The position numbers and the translations under genes are program-made. 64,000 nucleotides of DNA from positions 434,001-498,000 of the forward strand of contig NZ_JACSCW010000004.1 of assembly GCF_014333585.1 (NCBI RefSeq), in the 5' to 3' direction. The notes beneath the pieces were generated by a model. That model worked only from the letters and a program-made list of their open reading frames with translations, had not been told where the DNA came from and did no database searches. Each line of letters begins with the position of its first letter. Position 1 is the stretch's first letter. Positions 18,149 to 27,170 of the stretch are shown in pieces. The DNA comes from Hymenobacter sp. BT188 (lineage in GTDB: Bacteria > Bacteroidota > Bacteroidia > Cytophagales > Hymenobacteraceae).

Positions 18149-19453
18149 TTACAGTCGTTTGATCTGCGCGCCGAGCGCATTCAGGCGTTTATCAATAAAC
18201 TGATAGCCACGGTCAATCTGCTCTACATTGTCAATTACGCTACGACCGTCGGCGGATAGAGCCGCAATAAGCAGCGCCACGCCAGCCCGGATGTCGGGCG
18301 ACGTCATAGAGATACCATGCAGGCGATTACGCTGATCGAGGCCAATGACAGTAGCGCGGTGAGGGTCGCAGAGAATGATTTGTGCGCCCATATCAATAAG
18401 CTTATCGACAAAGAACAAGCGCGACTCAAACATCTTCTGGTGAATGAGAACTGTGCCTTTTGCCTGGGTTGCCACCACGAGGATAATGCTGAGCAAATCA
18501 GGCGTGAGGCCCGGCCACGTATGATCTGATACGGTCAGGATACTGCCATCCAAATAAGTAGCAATCTCATAGTGATCTTGGGCAGGAATAAAGATATCAT
18601 CGCCTCGAAACTCCAGCTGAATACCCATTTTGCGGAATGTATCCGGAATCAGACCAAGCTCCTGAATATGCGCGTCTTTGATGGTTATTTCGGACCCCGT
18701 CATGGCTGCCAGACCGATAAAAGAACCGATTTCAATCATATCGGGCAGCATGCGGTGCTCGGTGCCGCCGAGGCTTTCCACGCCTTCAATGGTGAGTAGG
18801 TTGGAGCCGATACCGTTGATTTTGGCCCCCATACGCACCAGCATTTTGCATAGCTGCTGCAAATAAGGCTCGCAAGCAGCATTGTAAATGGTGGTAATGC
18901 CTTCGGCTAACACGGCAGCCATTACAATATTGGCCGTGCCTGTTACGGAAGCTTCGTCGAGGAGCATATAAGCACCCTGCAGCTTGCCTTCCGTACGAAT
19001 ACGGTAAAAGTCATTGCCTTCGAGAGTCAATTTGCCCCCCAGCTTCTGCAATCCTAAAAAGTGCGTATCCAGAGGCCGCCGCCCAATTTTGTCGCCGCCT
19101 GGTCTTGGCAGTTGACACTGACCAAAGCGCGCCAACATGGGCCCCAGAATCATGACGGAACCGCGTAGGGCGCGGCCCTGAGCTACAAATTCCTCTGAGT
19201 CGAGGTAATCTAAGTTTACGCTGTCAGCCTGAAAAACGTAGGTATCGGTGGCGAGCTTGCCCACTTTTACGCCCATATCACGCAGTAGCTCGATGAGCTT
19301 GTTTACATCGCGGATATCGGGAATGTTGCTAATTGTAACTGGCTCACTGGTAAGCAGTACGGCGCATAATATCTGTAGCGCTTCGTTTTTTGCCCCCTGG
19401 GGTATAATCTCGCCTTTAAGCGGGTGTCCGCCAATTACTTCAAAAGAGGCCAT
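18149..19453 (-). CDS. murA: UDP-N-acetylglucosamine 1-carboxyvinyltransferase
   Basis: MurA makes the first committed step of peptidoglycan synthesis, moving enolpyruvate from PEP to UDP-GlcNAc. The 434-residue protein begins MASFEVIGGHPLKGEI with the substrate segment GAKNEALQIL near residue 20. The active-site loop reads RPGGDKIGRRPLDTH: Asp121 stands where E. coli has Cys115. By family knowledge that change gives inherent fosfomycin insensitivity. C-terminal DIRAG and DRGYQFIDKRL-type segments are present. It follows the DUF4290 gene on the same strand with a hairpin between, and converges with the YvlD-type gene. Confidence 0.97.
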   Translation of the reverse strand: MASFEVIGGHPLKGEIIPQGAKNEALQILCAVLLTSEPVTISNIPDIRDVNKLIELLRDMGVKVGKLATDTYVFQADSVNLDYLDSEEFVAQGRALRGSVMILGPMLARFGQCQLPRPGGDKIGRRPLDTHFLGLQKLGGKLTLEGNDFYRIRTEGKLQGAYMLLDEASVTGTANIVMAAVLAEGITTIYNAACEPYLQQLCKMLVRMGAKINGIGSNLLTIEGVESLGGTEHRMLPDMIEIGSFIGLAAMTGSEITIKDAHIQELGLIPDTFRKMGIQLEFRGDDIFIPAQDHYEIATYLDGSILTVSDHTWPGLTPDLLSIILVVATQAKGTVLIHQKMFESRLFFVDKLIDMGAQIILCDPHRATVIGLDQRNRLHGISMTSPDIRAGVALLIAALSADGRSVIDNVEQIDRGYQFIDKRLNALGAQIKRL

Positions 19454-19473
19454 TAAAAAAGAAGTTAAAAGTT

Positions 19474-19531
19474 GGGAGCTAGGAGAGAAGCTTATGACAA
19501 CTGATATTCAAGCCCAAAACTCCTAGCTCCC
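19474..19531. other. Hairpin between DUF4290 gene and murA
   Basis: Arms GGGAGCTAGGAG (19474-19485) and CTCCTAGCTCCC (19520-19531) are perfect complements with a 34-base loop. It lies downstream of the DUF4290 gene and just before murA on the minus strand; no T-run follows, so termination is doubtful. Confidence 0.45.
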
Positions 19532-19540
19532 TGATAAAAA

Positions 19541-20248
19541 TTACTGAGGAGGTTGCTGTGGTTCCTGGCGTTTTTTGCCACCACGGCGCTGCTTGTCGCG
19601 GCGATTGCCGCCACCACCACTGCGGCGTGGGTCACGGTCGGAGCGGTCGTTGCGGGGCTGGGGTACGATAAATGGTGCGGGCCGACCGTTGGTAGCAAAC
19701 TCAAATAAGTTCTGCGCGTCAACCTGAGCCGGGTCGAGCTCCAATTTGCCCCCCGAAAGCTCTTTCAAATGCTTGAGGATGGTAATATCCTTCGCATTCT
19801 CCTTGCTATAAGAGCGGTACAGAAACTTCATCGTCCGCCCGATGGCAATAGTCGCCTGCTCGCGCTCCGCCGGGTCTTCCAGCGTCAGTGCCTTTTCGAT
19901 CATTGCTTCCACGCTGCGGCCGTATGGCTTCAGTTTGGGCGATTTGCTGGGGTAGGGCACCCGCTTCGGCTGCTGATGCAGCTGGGCAAGGCTGGTAAGC
20001 GGGAATGGGCTATCTACGTCCAAGTCCTCATCGGCCATTTCGTAGAGATGATTCCATACTTTTTGCTGGGCGTCGGGCTGGTCGCGCAAATTGGCGTTCA
20101 GGCGGAAGATAAGCTGTACTATCTGATGAGCCCGGCGCGTACGCTCAGCCTTATCTTCGATAGTACGCAGGGTTTGCACAAGTTGGAAGGTACTCTGGCC
20201 GTATTCGCGCTGGAGCAACTCGTGCTTATGAGGGGAGGGAAGAGACAT
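19541..20248 (-). CDS. DUF4290 domain protein
   Basis: This belongs to a Bacteroidota-restricted family of unknown function, recognised from LLQREYGQSTFQLVQ, LRTIEDKAERTRRAHQIV, the VWNHLYEMADEDLDVDSPFP block, LKPYGRSVEAMIEKAL and LKELSGGKLEL. The C-terminus beyond residue 195 is an Arg/Gly/Gln-rich tail (RSGGGGNRRDKQRRGGKK) that resembles RNA-binding low-complexity tails. The ATG at 20248 (MSLPSPHKHELL) is preferred to one six codons upstream. It precedes murA on the same strand, an arrangement I recall as common in this phylum. Confidence 0.85.
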   Translation of the reverse strand: MSLPSPHKHELLQREYGQSTFQLVQTLRTIEDKAERTRRAHQIVQLIFRLNANLRDQPDAQQKVWNHLYEMADEDLDVDSPFPLTSLAQLHQQPKRVPYPSKSPKLKPYGRSVEAMIEKALTLEDPAEREQATIAIGRTMKFLYRSYSKENAKDITILKHLKELSGGKLELDPAQVDAQNLFEFATNGRPAPFIVPQPRNDRSDRDPRRSGGGGNRRDKQRRGGKKRQEPQQPPQ

Positions 20249-20316
20249 GAGAAAAGATAAAAACAAGAAGAATCAGCGCTCTGAAGAGTGCTGTGGTGGG
20301 CACTGAGTGCGGCCAA

Positions 20317-22566
20317 TTAACTCAGCACTCGCAATTTGGCAAAACTCAGCAATAACGTCTTCTCACCCACCTCTTCAAATTGAATAATCGCCTTGGTGGA
20401 ACCGGCCTGCGTTTCGAGCTTACTCACCGTGCCGAAGCCAAATTTAGGGTGCTCTACTCGCTGCCCGGTGGCCAGATTAGAAGTATCGGAAGGCTGAAAA
20501 TCTGCTGAAGGCTTGTAGCTGGTGGCTACCGTCTTACGCGGAGCGGGCGGAATTAGGTTGCTACGCCGCTCCAAAACGTGCCCAAATGGCGACTCGCCAC
20601 TACCCGGCCCCGCAGAGAACTTGAAATCTACGAATTGCGGATCAATTTCGTCCAGAAAACGGCTTTTCTCACAACTCCGCAAGTTTCCCCATTGGTAGCG
20701 CGAAGTGGCATAGCTGAGGGTTAGCTTCTTCTCCGCCCGCGTAATGGCAACGTAGAAAAGGCGACGTTCCTCTTCCAAATCAGCCCGCGACGTAATCATC
20801 ATTTGGGACGGAAACAGGTTTTCCTCCAAGCCCACGATGTATACATTACGGAATTCCAAACCCTTGGCTGAGTGAATGGTCATCAGCGTCACGGCCTCCC
20901 CATCCTGCTGCGCGTCTTTGGTGTCGGCGTCAGTAACGAGGGCAATATCCTGTAGAAAAGAAGCCAGTGACTTGTCATCACGCTCCGGATCTTCCGTGTA
21001 CGCCTTGATACCGTTCAGCAGTTCCTGAATGTTCTCGTAGCGCGAGAGTCCCTCAATGCTTTTATCGGCATAAAGCTCCTCAATCATGCCGGAGTTTTTG
21101 GCAATAAACTTAGCAGCCTCAAACGCATCTTCTTTGCCAGCAATTACAGCGTAGCTTTTAATCTGCTCCGCAAATTGCGTTATAGCTCCCGAAAGCCGTG
21201 CTCCCAGAAATGAAGTCGCATTTGCTACCACTTCCCACAGCGTATGATTGGTTTCCTCGGCCGTGTTAATGAGCTTGCTCACCGTCGTGTCGCCGATGCC
21301 GCGCTTGGGGTAGTTGATAACGCGGCGTAGCGCCTGCTCGTCATTCGGGTTTACCGTGAGGCGTAGGTAAGCTACCAAGTCCTTAATCTCTTTCCGTTGG
21401 TAGAAAGAAAGGCCCCCCACAATCTTGTACTTAATATTTAGCTTACGCAAGGCCTCTTCCATTGCCCGGCTTTGGGCGTTGGTGCGGTAGAGAATCGCAA
21501 AGTGGTCATAAGACAAGTGCTGGTTCATCTTGTCCTCAAAGATGGAGTTGGCAATCAGCTTGCCTTCTTCATTATCCGAAGCCGCTTTGAGCACTTCGAT
21601 GAGCGTTCCTTCCTCATTCTCGGAGAAAACGTCTTTGCGAAGCTGCGCTTTGTTGTTCTTAATGACCGAGTTGGCCGCTTTTACAATGTTCTTGGTAGAG
21701 CGATAATTCTGTTCCAACTTGAATACTTCAAGCTCGGGGTAGTCCTTCTCAAAGTTGAGGATATTGGTAATATCCGCCCCCCGGAATGCATAAATGCTTT
21801 GCGCATCGTCGCCAACTACGCAAATGTTACGCTCCTTCGCGGCCAGCTTGCGCGTAATCAGGTACTGCGAATAGTTGGTGTCCTGATACTCGTCGACCAT
21901 CACATACCGGAAAATATTCTGGTATTTGTTAAGCGCTTCAGGGTGGTCTTTGAACAGCACATTCGTGTTAAACAACAGATCGTCAAAATCCATGGCACCA
22001 GCCTTGAAACACCGCGACTGGTACTGCTGATAAATTACGCCAATTTTAGGCCGCAAAGCCGCTTCGTCGTCCTGCTTGATGACTGGGTCGCTCAAGTACT
22101 GCTGCACTGAGATCAGCTTGTTCTTCGCTGACGAAATGCGCCCCAGTACCATACTAGGCTTGTACAGCTTGTCGTCGAGGTCCAGTTCCTTCACAATCTG
22201 CGATACCAGCGTCTTGGAATCCTGGGTGTCGTAAATGGTGAAGTGACGCGGGAAGCCAATCTTTTCAGCTTCGGAGCGTAGGATGCGGGCAAAAATGCTG
22301 TGAAAGGTGCCCATCCACACATTCTTAGCCTCAGGGCCCACTACTTTCTCAATGCGGGCACGCATTTCCTTGGCTGCCTTATTGGTAAAAGTCAGGGCCA
22401 AGATATTAAATGGGTCGACGCCTTTCTCAAGCAAATGCGCAATACGATACGTCAGTACGCGCGTTTTGCCAGAACCAGCACCAGCTATAATCATGCAGGG
22501 GCCTTCCGTTTGCAGCACGGCAGCGGCCTGCGAGGGATTCAATAAGGTATGATAATCTAATGCCAT
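20317..22566 (-). CDS. pcrA: UvrD/PcrA-type ATP-dependent DNA helicase
   Basis: This is a superfamily 1A 3'-5' helicase of 749 residues. Helicase motifs seen in order: the Q motif LNPSQAAAV, Walker A GAGSGKTR, TFTNKAAKEM, DEYQDTN, VGDDAQSIYAFRGAD, QNYRST, LYRTNAQSRAMEE, MTIHSAKGLEF and VAITRAEKKLTL. The last 60 residues carry a Tudor-like tail (GQRVEHPKFGFGTV) found in PcrA. The ATG at 22566 (MALDYHTLLNPSQ) is chosen because a promoter-like TACCTTTG lies just upstream at 22607-22600, inside the longer open frame. Confidence 0.95.
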   Translation of the reverse strand: MALDYHTLLNPSQAAAVLQTEGPCMIIAGAGSGKTRVLTYRIAHLLEKGVDPFNILALTFTNKAAKEMRARIEKVVGPEAKNVWMGTFHSIFARILRSEAEKIGFPRHFTIYDTQDSKTLVSQIVKELDLDDKLYKPSMVLGRISSAKNKLISVQQYLSDPVIKQDDEAALRPKIGVIYQQYQSRCFKAGAMDFDDLLFNTNVLFKDHPEALNKYQNIFRYVMVDEYQDTNYSQYLITRKLAAKERNICVVGDDAQSIYAFRGADITNILNFEKDYPELEVFKLEQNYRSTKNIVKAANSVIKNNKAQLRKDVFSENEEGTLIEVLKAASDNEEGKLIANSIFEDKMNQHLSYDHFAILYRTNAQSRAMEEALRKLNIKYKIVGGLSFYQRKEIKDLVAYLRLTVNPNDEQALRRVINYPKRGIGDTTVSKLINTAEETNHTLWEVVANATSFLGARLSGAITQFAEQIKSYAVIAGKEDAFEAAKFIAKNSGMIEELYADKSIEGLSRYENIQELLNGIKAYTEDPERDDKSLASFLQDIALVTDADTKDAQQDGEAVTLMTIHSAKGLEFRNVYIVGLEENLFPSQMMITSRADLEEERRLFYVAITRAEKKLTLSYATSRYQWGNLRSCEKSRFLDEIDPQFVDFKFSAGPGSGESPFGHVLERRSNLIPPAPRKTVATSYKPSADFQPSDTSNLATGQRVEHPKFGFGTVSKLETQAGSTKAIIQFEEVGEKTLLLSFAKLRVLS

Positions 22567-22599
22567 TCTTTCAAGTAAACCGGCTCGTTGGCGAAGGAA

Positions 22600-22607
22600 C
22601 AAAGGTA
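22600..22607 (-). promoter_or_regulatory. Bacteroidota-type -10 element for pcrA
   Basis: Minus-strand TACCTTTG fits TAnnTTTG, 34 bases before the ATG at 22566. This position decides against the longer reading frame starting at 22638. Confidence 0.45.
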
Positions 22608-22649
22608 AGGTTTTGCCCCCCAGGAAACCAGGAAGCACCCGTTCGGGGT

Positions 22650-22657
22650 TATCTTTG
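22650..22657 (+). promoter_or_regulatory. -10-like element upstream of the DUF3109 gene
   Basis: TATCTTTG fits TAnnTTTG but lies 101 bases before the ATG, so a long leader would be needed. No -33 box was found. Confidence 0.3.
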
Positions 22658-22757
22658 TCAATTCATTTCTCTCGGGACTTTGCTCGTCGCTGGCTTAACG
22701 CCTGCGACTATTTGACGGAGTTAAAAAGCCCCCCGTGAGGTTCTGCCTCTCATTCCC

Positions 22758-23327
22758 ATGATTATTATCCAGAACACCGTCATCTCCGATGACGTTCGCG
22801 ACAATTTCTTTGTTTGTAATCTCGAGGCTTGCAAAGGTGCTTGCTGCGTAGAGGGTGACCTAGGTGCTCCCTTAGAAGAAGGCGAATTAGCCATTCTTGA
22901 AGCCGAATACGCCAATATAAAGCCTTTTCTTACCGAAGCGGGTCAGCAGGCTATTGAACAACAAGGTCTTTATATCAAGGATTGGGAAGGCGACTTTAGC
23001 ACCACTACCATCAATGACCGAGAATGTGCATATGCTCTGTATGATGAGCGTGGCATTTTAAAGTGTGGCATCGAGCAGGCTTACTTGGCCGGAGCCACCA
23101 ATTTCAAGAAGCCTATCAGCTGCCATTTATATCCCATTCGCATCAGCAAGTACGAGGATTTTGAAGCCCTAAACTATGATCGATGGGGCATCTGCAATCC
23201 TGCCTGCTCCTTTGGCGCCGATTTGGGTGTGCGGGTCTATCAGTTTCTTAAAGAGCCCCTGATTCGCAAGTATGGTGAACAATGGTATAGTGAGTTAGTG
23301 CAGGAAATAGAACATCCTATTTCATAA
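22758..23327 (+). CDS. DUF3109 cysteine-rich protein
   Basis: This 189-residue cytoplasmic protein is of the DUF3109 family, related to YkgJ-type proteins thought to bind zinc or an iron-sulfur centre. Seen: [22 protein letters not shown] near residues 18-40, then Cys in [26 protein letters not shown] and GICNPACSF, giving a conserved spread of nine cysteines. No signal peptide is present, so it acts in the cytoplasm. Its function is not established. It is convergent with accC, and the shared terminator begins inside its last codons. Confidence 0.85.
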   Translation: MIIIQNTVISDDVRDNFFVCNLEACKGACCVEGDLGAPLEEGELAILEAEYANIKPFLTEAGQQAIEQQGLYIKDWEGDFSTTTINDRECAYALYDERGILKCGIEQAYLAGATNFKKPISCHLYPIRISKYEDFEALNYDRWGICNPACSFGADLGVRVYQFLKEPLIRKYGEQWYSELVQEIEHPIS

Positions 23328-23386
23328 CCAATAAAAAGCCCCCCAGAATAGTTCTGGGGGGCTTTTTATTGGTTATGAAATAGGAT
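23314..23386. terminator. 35-bp perfect-arm bidirectional terminator
   Basis: Arms at 23314-23348 and 23352-23386 are perfect complements with a 3-base loop. The left arm includes the last codons and stop of the DUF3109 gene. The core is a face-to-face pair of the GCCCCCC motif flanked by A/T tracts. It terminates both the plus-strand gene and accC. Confidence 0.95.
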
Positions 23387-23392
23387 CTCTAA

Positions 23393-24736
23393 TTAGATAG
23401 TTGAAAAGTCAAACGTATCCAGGAAGGCAGTGGTGAAGTTACCATCCTTAAAGCTTTGATTATCCATAAGAGCTAAGTGAAATGGAATAGTAGTTTTCAC
23501 GCCTTCCACGACGAATTCACTTAATGCACGCTTCATTTTTACAATGCATTCTTCCCGAGTCTGAGCAGTGGTGATAAGCTTAGCAATCATCGAATCGTAA
23601 TTCGGCGGAATAGTGTAGCCAGCATAAACGTGCGTATCAACCCTGACGCCGTGGCCACCAGGAATATGGAGCGTTGTGATCTTGCCAGGAGCAGGGCGGA
23701 AGTTATTGCGCGGATCTTCAGCATTGATCCGGCACTCCATAGCGTGCATTTTGGGCTCGTAGTTATTGCCCGAAATAGGTACGCCCGCAGCTACTTTAAT
23801 CTGCTCTTTAATCAGATCATAGTTGATGATTTCCTCCGTCACAGGGTGCTCCACCTGAATGCGGGTATTCATCTCCATGAAGTAGAAATCACGGTTTTTA
23901 TCTACTAAAAACTCAATCGTACCTACTCCTTCGTAGCGAATGGACTTCGCGCCAGCTACGGCCGCATTACCCATTTTCTTCCGCAGATCTTTGGTCATGA
24001 ACGGAGAAGGTGCTTCTTCTACTAGCTTCTGGTGCCTGCGCTGAATGCTGCAGTCACGTTCGGAAAGGTGGGCAGCTCGGCCAAATTGGTCTCCAACGAT
24101 TTGGATTTCAATGTGCCGTGGCTCTTCTACAAACTTTTCAAGGTAAATACCATCATTGCCAAAGGCTGCTTTGGCTTCGGTGCGTGCATCATGCCAGCCC
24201 TTCTCCAATTCCTCGTCGGTGCGCGCTACACGCATACCACGTCCGCCGCCACCAGCCGTAGCTTTCAGAATAACTGGATATTTAATCTTGTGCGCGATTT
24301 TCAGCGCATCCTGTAGCGAATCGAGTAAGCCTTCCGAACCGGGAATAGTGGGTACCCCGGCTTTTTTCATGGTTGCTTTAGCCGAAGCCTTGTCGCCCAT
24401 GCTATTAATCATTTCGGGCGAAGCACCGATAAATTTGATGCCGTTTTCCTGACAGATACGCGAAAATTCTGCGTTTTCCGAAAGGAATCCATAGCCAGGA
24501 TGAATAGCGTCGGCATTCGTGATTTCTGCCGCTGCAATTAGGGTCGGAATGTTTAGGTACGACTGTGCGCTGGGGGGAGGACCGATGCACACTGCCTCGT
24601 CGGCGAAGCGAACATGAAGACTTTCCTTGTCAGCAGTGGAGTATACTGCTACCGTTTTGATACCCATTTCCTTGCACGTGCGAATAATGCGCAGTGCAAT
24701 TTCGCCCCGGTTAGCAATCAGTATTTTTTTAAACAT
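23393..24736 (-). CDS. accC: Acetyl-CoA carboxylase biotin carboxylase subunit
   Basis: AccC carboxylates the biotin on AccB using ATP and bicarbonate, the first half-reaction of malonyl-CoA formation. The 447-residue protein has [19 protein letters not shown] at the start, the ATP-grasp glycine loop [55 protein letters not shown] and INAEDP near the C-terminal domain. Length and order are normal. It is the last gene of the fatty-acid operon on this strand, 131 bases after accB with a hairpin in the gap, and ends at a strong terminator. Confidence 0.97.
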   Translation of the reverse strand: MFKKILIANRGEIALRIIRTCKEMGIKTVAVYSTADKESLHVRFADEAVCIGPPPSAQSYLNIPTLIAAAEITNADAIHPGYGFLSENAEFSRICQENGIKFIGASPEMINSMGDKASAKATMKKAGVPTIPGSEGLLDSLQDALKIAHKIKYPVILKATAGGGGRGMRVARTDEELEKGWHDARTEAKAAFGNDGIYLEKFVEEPRHIEIQIVGDQFGRAAHLSERDCSIQRRHQKLVEEAPSPFMTKDLRKKMGNAAVAGAKSIRYEGVGTIEFLVDKNRDFYFMEMNTRIQVEHPVTEEIINYDLIKEQIKVAAGVPISGNNYEPKMHAMECRINAEDPRNNFRPAPGKITTLHIPGGHGVRVDTHVYAGYTIPPNYDSMIAKLITTAQTREECIVKMKRALSEFVVEGVKTTIPFHLALMDNQSFKDGNFTTAFLDTFDFSTI

Positions 24737-24791
24737 GATGAAGAAGCTTTGGAAGCAAATAATTGGGGGAACCTGATCGAAAAAGAAAAGC

Positions 24792-24850
24792 CTTGGTGGC
24801 TTAGATGCTTGTGCAAGTCATCCGACTCGCCCAAAACCTAAGCTACCAAG
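24792..24850 (-). other. Hairpin between accB and accC
   Basis: Arms CTTGGTGGCTTAG (24792-24804) and CTAAGCTACCAAG (24838-24850) pair with one G-U. It lies in the 131-base gap before accC and could affect message stability or the AccB:AccC ratio. Confidence 0.4.
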
Positions 24851-24867
24851 ACCTCAAGGCCCAAAAA

Positions 24868-25362
24868 TTACATTGGCTCGATCAGGAACAGGGGCTGATC
24901 GTATTCTACTGGAGAGGAGTTCTCTACCAACGCCTTTACAATACGGCCTGAAGCTTCAGCTTCAATCTCATTGAACAACTTCATAGCCTCAATGATGCAG
25001 ATAACCTGACCCTTTTCGACTGTGTCACCTACGTTCACAAAAGCAGGTGAATCGGGGCTGTTGGAACGGTAGAAAGTGCCAATCATAGGGGCCTTCAGTG
25101 CCTGATAATTGGACTCAGAAGGCTCGCTAGTAGTAGCAGGCGTAGTGGTTGTTGGTGCAGGTGCAGAAACAGGAGCAGCTACTGGAGCCGGCACTTGAGG
25201 CGCAGCAGCTGGCGCTGGCGCAGACATCGAGGAACTTATTACCGGCTTATAGCTGGGGTCGCGCTGAACTGAGATTTTAAATTCCTCAGTTTCGATGTTG
25301 ACTTTGTTCAAACCCGATTTGGCGATGAAATCGAGCAATTCCTGTAGTTCTTTGGCTTTCAT
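24868..25362 (-). CDS. accB: Biotin carboxyl carrier protein of acetyl-CoA carboxylase
   Basis: AccB carries biotin for AccC and the transferase. The N-terminal [20 protein letters not shown] is typical, followed by a flexible Ala/Pro/Thr linker of about 45 residues and the biotinyl domain with [17 protein letters not shown], whose EAMK lysine is the biotinylation site. I chose the ATG at 25362; one at 25404 would make the gene overlap efp by 20 bases and add [14 protein letters not shown]. Either way efp and accB are essentially touching, so they are co-transcribed. Confidence 0.95.
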   Translation of the reverse strand: MKAKELQELLDFIAKSGLNKVNIETEEFKISVQRDPSYKPVISSSMSAPAPAAAPQVPAPVAAPVSAPAPTTTTPATTSEPSESNYQALKAPMIGTFYRSNSPDSPAFVNVGDTVEKGQVICIIEAMKLFNEIEAEASGRIVKALVENSSPVEYDQPLFLIEPM

Positions 25363-25384
25363 AGCAGGCTGCTTCTGCGGCGAC

Positions 25385-25948
25385 TTATTTAACTCTTTCG
25401 ACATAGGAGTAGTCGCGGGTATCCACGCGAATTTTTTCGTCCTGGTTGATAAACAAGGGTACTTGGATACGGGCACCCGTTTCTACAGTTGCGGGCTTAA
25501 GCGTATTAGTGGCGGTATCTCCACGCAAACCAGGCTCGGTGTAGGTTACTACGAGTTCCACTGTAGTTGGCAGTTCAGCTGTGAGCGGCTGCTCCGTTTC
25601 GGCGTGAAACAAAATAGTGACTTCCTGCCCATCCTTCAGCAAATCGGCGAAGGGCACCATTGCTTCAGGCAGTGTTACCTGCTCAAAATCTTCCTTATTC
25701 ATGAAGTTGAAGCCGTACTCATCCTTGTATAGGAATTGGTGAGGACGTTGCTCCACCCGAGCGGTTTCTACCTTCACACCTGCGTTAAAGGTGTTATCAA
25801 TTACACGCCCGGTTTTAATGTTGCGCAATTTGGTGCGTACAAAGGCTGGGCCCTTTCCAGGCTTCACGTGTTGAAACTCGGTAATAACGTGCAACTCGTT
25901 GTTGTAATTCAGGACGAGGCCGTTACGGAAGTCTGCGGTGGTGGCCAT
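25385..25948 (-). CDS. efp: Translation elongation factor P
   Basis: EF-P relieves ribosome stalling at proline runs. The 187-residue protein has three beta domains. Domain I carries the tip loop [12 protein letters not shown], where Lys32 matches the lysine that is modified in other bacteria. [11 protein letters not shown] and [21 protein letters not shown] segments ([16 protein letters not shown]) mark domains II and III. It sits between fabH and accB in the Bacteroidota-style operon. EF-P demand may be relevant here, because the GCCCCCC motif writes Pro-Pro into several proteins of this window. Confidence 0.96.
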   Translation of the reverse strand: MATTADFRNGLVLNYNNELHVITEFQHVKPGKGPAFVRTKLRNIKTGRVIDNTFNAGVKVETARVEQRPHQFLYKDEYGFNFMNKEDFEQVTLPEAMVPFADLLKDGQEVTILFHAETEQPLTAELPTTVELVVTYTEPGLRGDTATNTLKPATVETGARIQVPLFINQDEKIRVDTRDYSYVERVK

Positions 25949-26067
25949 TTTTTAGATACTAGTTATTGAAAGTTAAAGGCTGAACATGAGTTTCTGAATT
26001 GCGCTAATAACGTTTGTACAGAATCTACTCAATCGTTAACGTACTAAGTTCAGCGTTTTCGAAAGTG

Positions 26068-26075
26068 CAAGTATA
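26068..26075 (-). promoter_or_regulatory. -10-like element upstream of efp
   Basis: Minus-strand TATACTTG departs from TAnnTTTG by one base and lies in the 162-base gap between fabH and efp, which may give efp-accB-accC a promoter of their own. Confidence 0.3.
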
Positions 26076-26110
26076 GAGGTTTTCTGCGTGCAGTTGACTA
26101 ATCAGACTAT

Positions 26111-27115
26111 TTACTGACTCGACTTGGTATCATATGCCCATTTGAGGTACAATGACCCCCAAGTGAAGCCTCCACCAAATGCGGCAATAATAAGGTTGTC
26201 GCCTTTATGCAACTGGCTTTCGTAATCGGCTAAGCAAAGTGGAATGGTACCGTTAGTGGTATTGCCATAGCGATGAATGTTAAGCATCACTTTTTCGGGA
26301 CCGACACCCATGCGATGCGCTGTCGCGTCAATTATGCGCTTATTGGCTTGGTGCGGTACCAGCCAGGCTACATCATCGGCCGTAAGCTGATTGCGCTCCA
26401 TTACTTGAGCAGCTACATCAGCCATATTTTTCACCGCAAATTTGAATACTGTCCCCCCCTCTTGATATACGAAGTGTTCCCGGCCTGCAACAGTCTCTGC
26501 CGACGGAGGACGACGGCTGCCACCTGCCTTTTGATGTAAGAATGGCTCACCATTGCCGTCGGAGCAAAGCTGCTGATCGAGCAATCCTAGGCCATCAGTA
26601 TTAGGCTCTAAAAGAACTGCACCGGCACCATCGCCAAAAATAATGCAGGTAGAACGGTCAGTGTAGTCAATAATGCTCGACATCTTGTCGGCACCTACTA
26701 CGATCACCTTTTTATAAGTGCCAGTCTGAATAAACTGGGCACCTGTAGCTAAAGCGAACATAAAGCCCGAGCAGGCAGCCTGCATATCGTAGCTGAACGC
26801 TTTTTTGGCCCCCACCGCTGCTGAGATTATATTAGCGGTAGCAGGAAATACTAAGTCGGGGGTAGTGGTAGCGCAGATAATTAGGTCAATGTCCTCGGCT
26901 TTGGTGCCCGTTTTTGCTAGTAATTGCTCGACGGCTTTGATCCCCATAACGGAGGTGCCTTGTCCTTCGCCTTTCAGAATGTGCCGCTCCTGTATGCCTG
27001 TGCGACTCAGAATCCACTCGTCGGTAGTATCCACCAGGGTTTCAAGTTCCTTGTTGGTGAGTACGTAGTCGGGTACATAGGCACCCACTCCGGTGATAGC
27101 GGCAGTTATTTTCAT
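26111..27115 (-). CDS. fabH: Beta-ketoacyl-ACP synthase III
   Basis: FabH starts fatty-acid chains by condensing acyl-CoA with malonyl-ACP. All three catalytic residues are visible: Cys115 in [13 protein letters not shown], His in VPHQANKRI and Asn in [11 protein letters not shown]. The [13 protein letters not shown] ending is usual, and the length of 334 residues is normal. It follows plsX, from which it is separated by 55 bases that contain an intrinsic-terminator-like hairpin, and precedes efp. The active-site surroundings do not tell whether it prefers acetyl or branched primers. Confidence 0.97.
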   Translation of the reverse strand: MKITAAITGVGAYVPDYVLTNKELETLVDTTDEWILSRTGIQERHILKGEGQGTSVMGIKAVEQLLAKTGTKAEDIDLIICATTTPDLVFPATANIISAAVGAKKAFSYDMQAACSGFMFALATGAQFIQTGTYKKVIVVGADKMSSIIDYTDRSTCIIFGDGAGAVLLEPNTDGLGLLDQQLCSDGNGEPFLHQKAGGSRRPPSAETVAGREHFVYQEGGTVFKFAVKNMADVAAQVMERNQLTADDVAWLVPHQANKRIIDATAHRMGVGPEKVMLNIHRYGNTTNGTIPLCLADYESQLHKGDNLIIAAFGGGFTWGSLYLKWAYDTKSSQ

Positions 27116-27138
27116 CGAGAAAGACGGACGAAGGCGGC

Positions 27139-27165
27139 AAAAAAAGTCCGGCCAGAGCCGGACTT
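27139..27165 (-). terminator. Intrinsic terminator or attenuator between plsX and fabH
   Basis: On the minus strand AAGTCCGGC (27165-27157) pairs with GCCGGACTT (27152-27144) around a four-base loop, followed by seven Ts. It lies 24 bases before the fabH ATG, inside the operon. Confidence 0.75.
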
Positions 27166-27170
27166 AGTCA

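Noticed and set aside
19769..20260. 163-residue open frame opposite the DUF4290 gene
   Set aside because: It mirrors a recognised family gene, and the sequence has no domain or signal.
21472..22110. 212-residue open frame opposite pcrA
   Set aside because: Antisense to conserved helicase motifs; composition is that of a shadow frame.
24572..24577. Six-G run in accC as a motif copy
   Set aside because: It is followed by A rather than C and lacks the A/T flank; counted as an exception, not a member.
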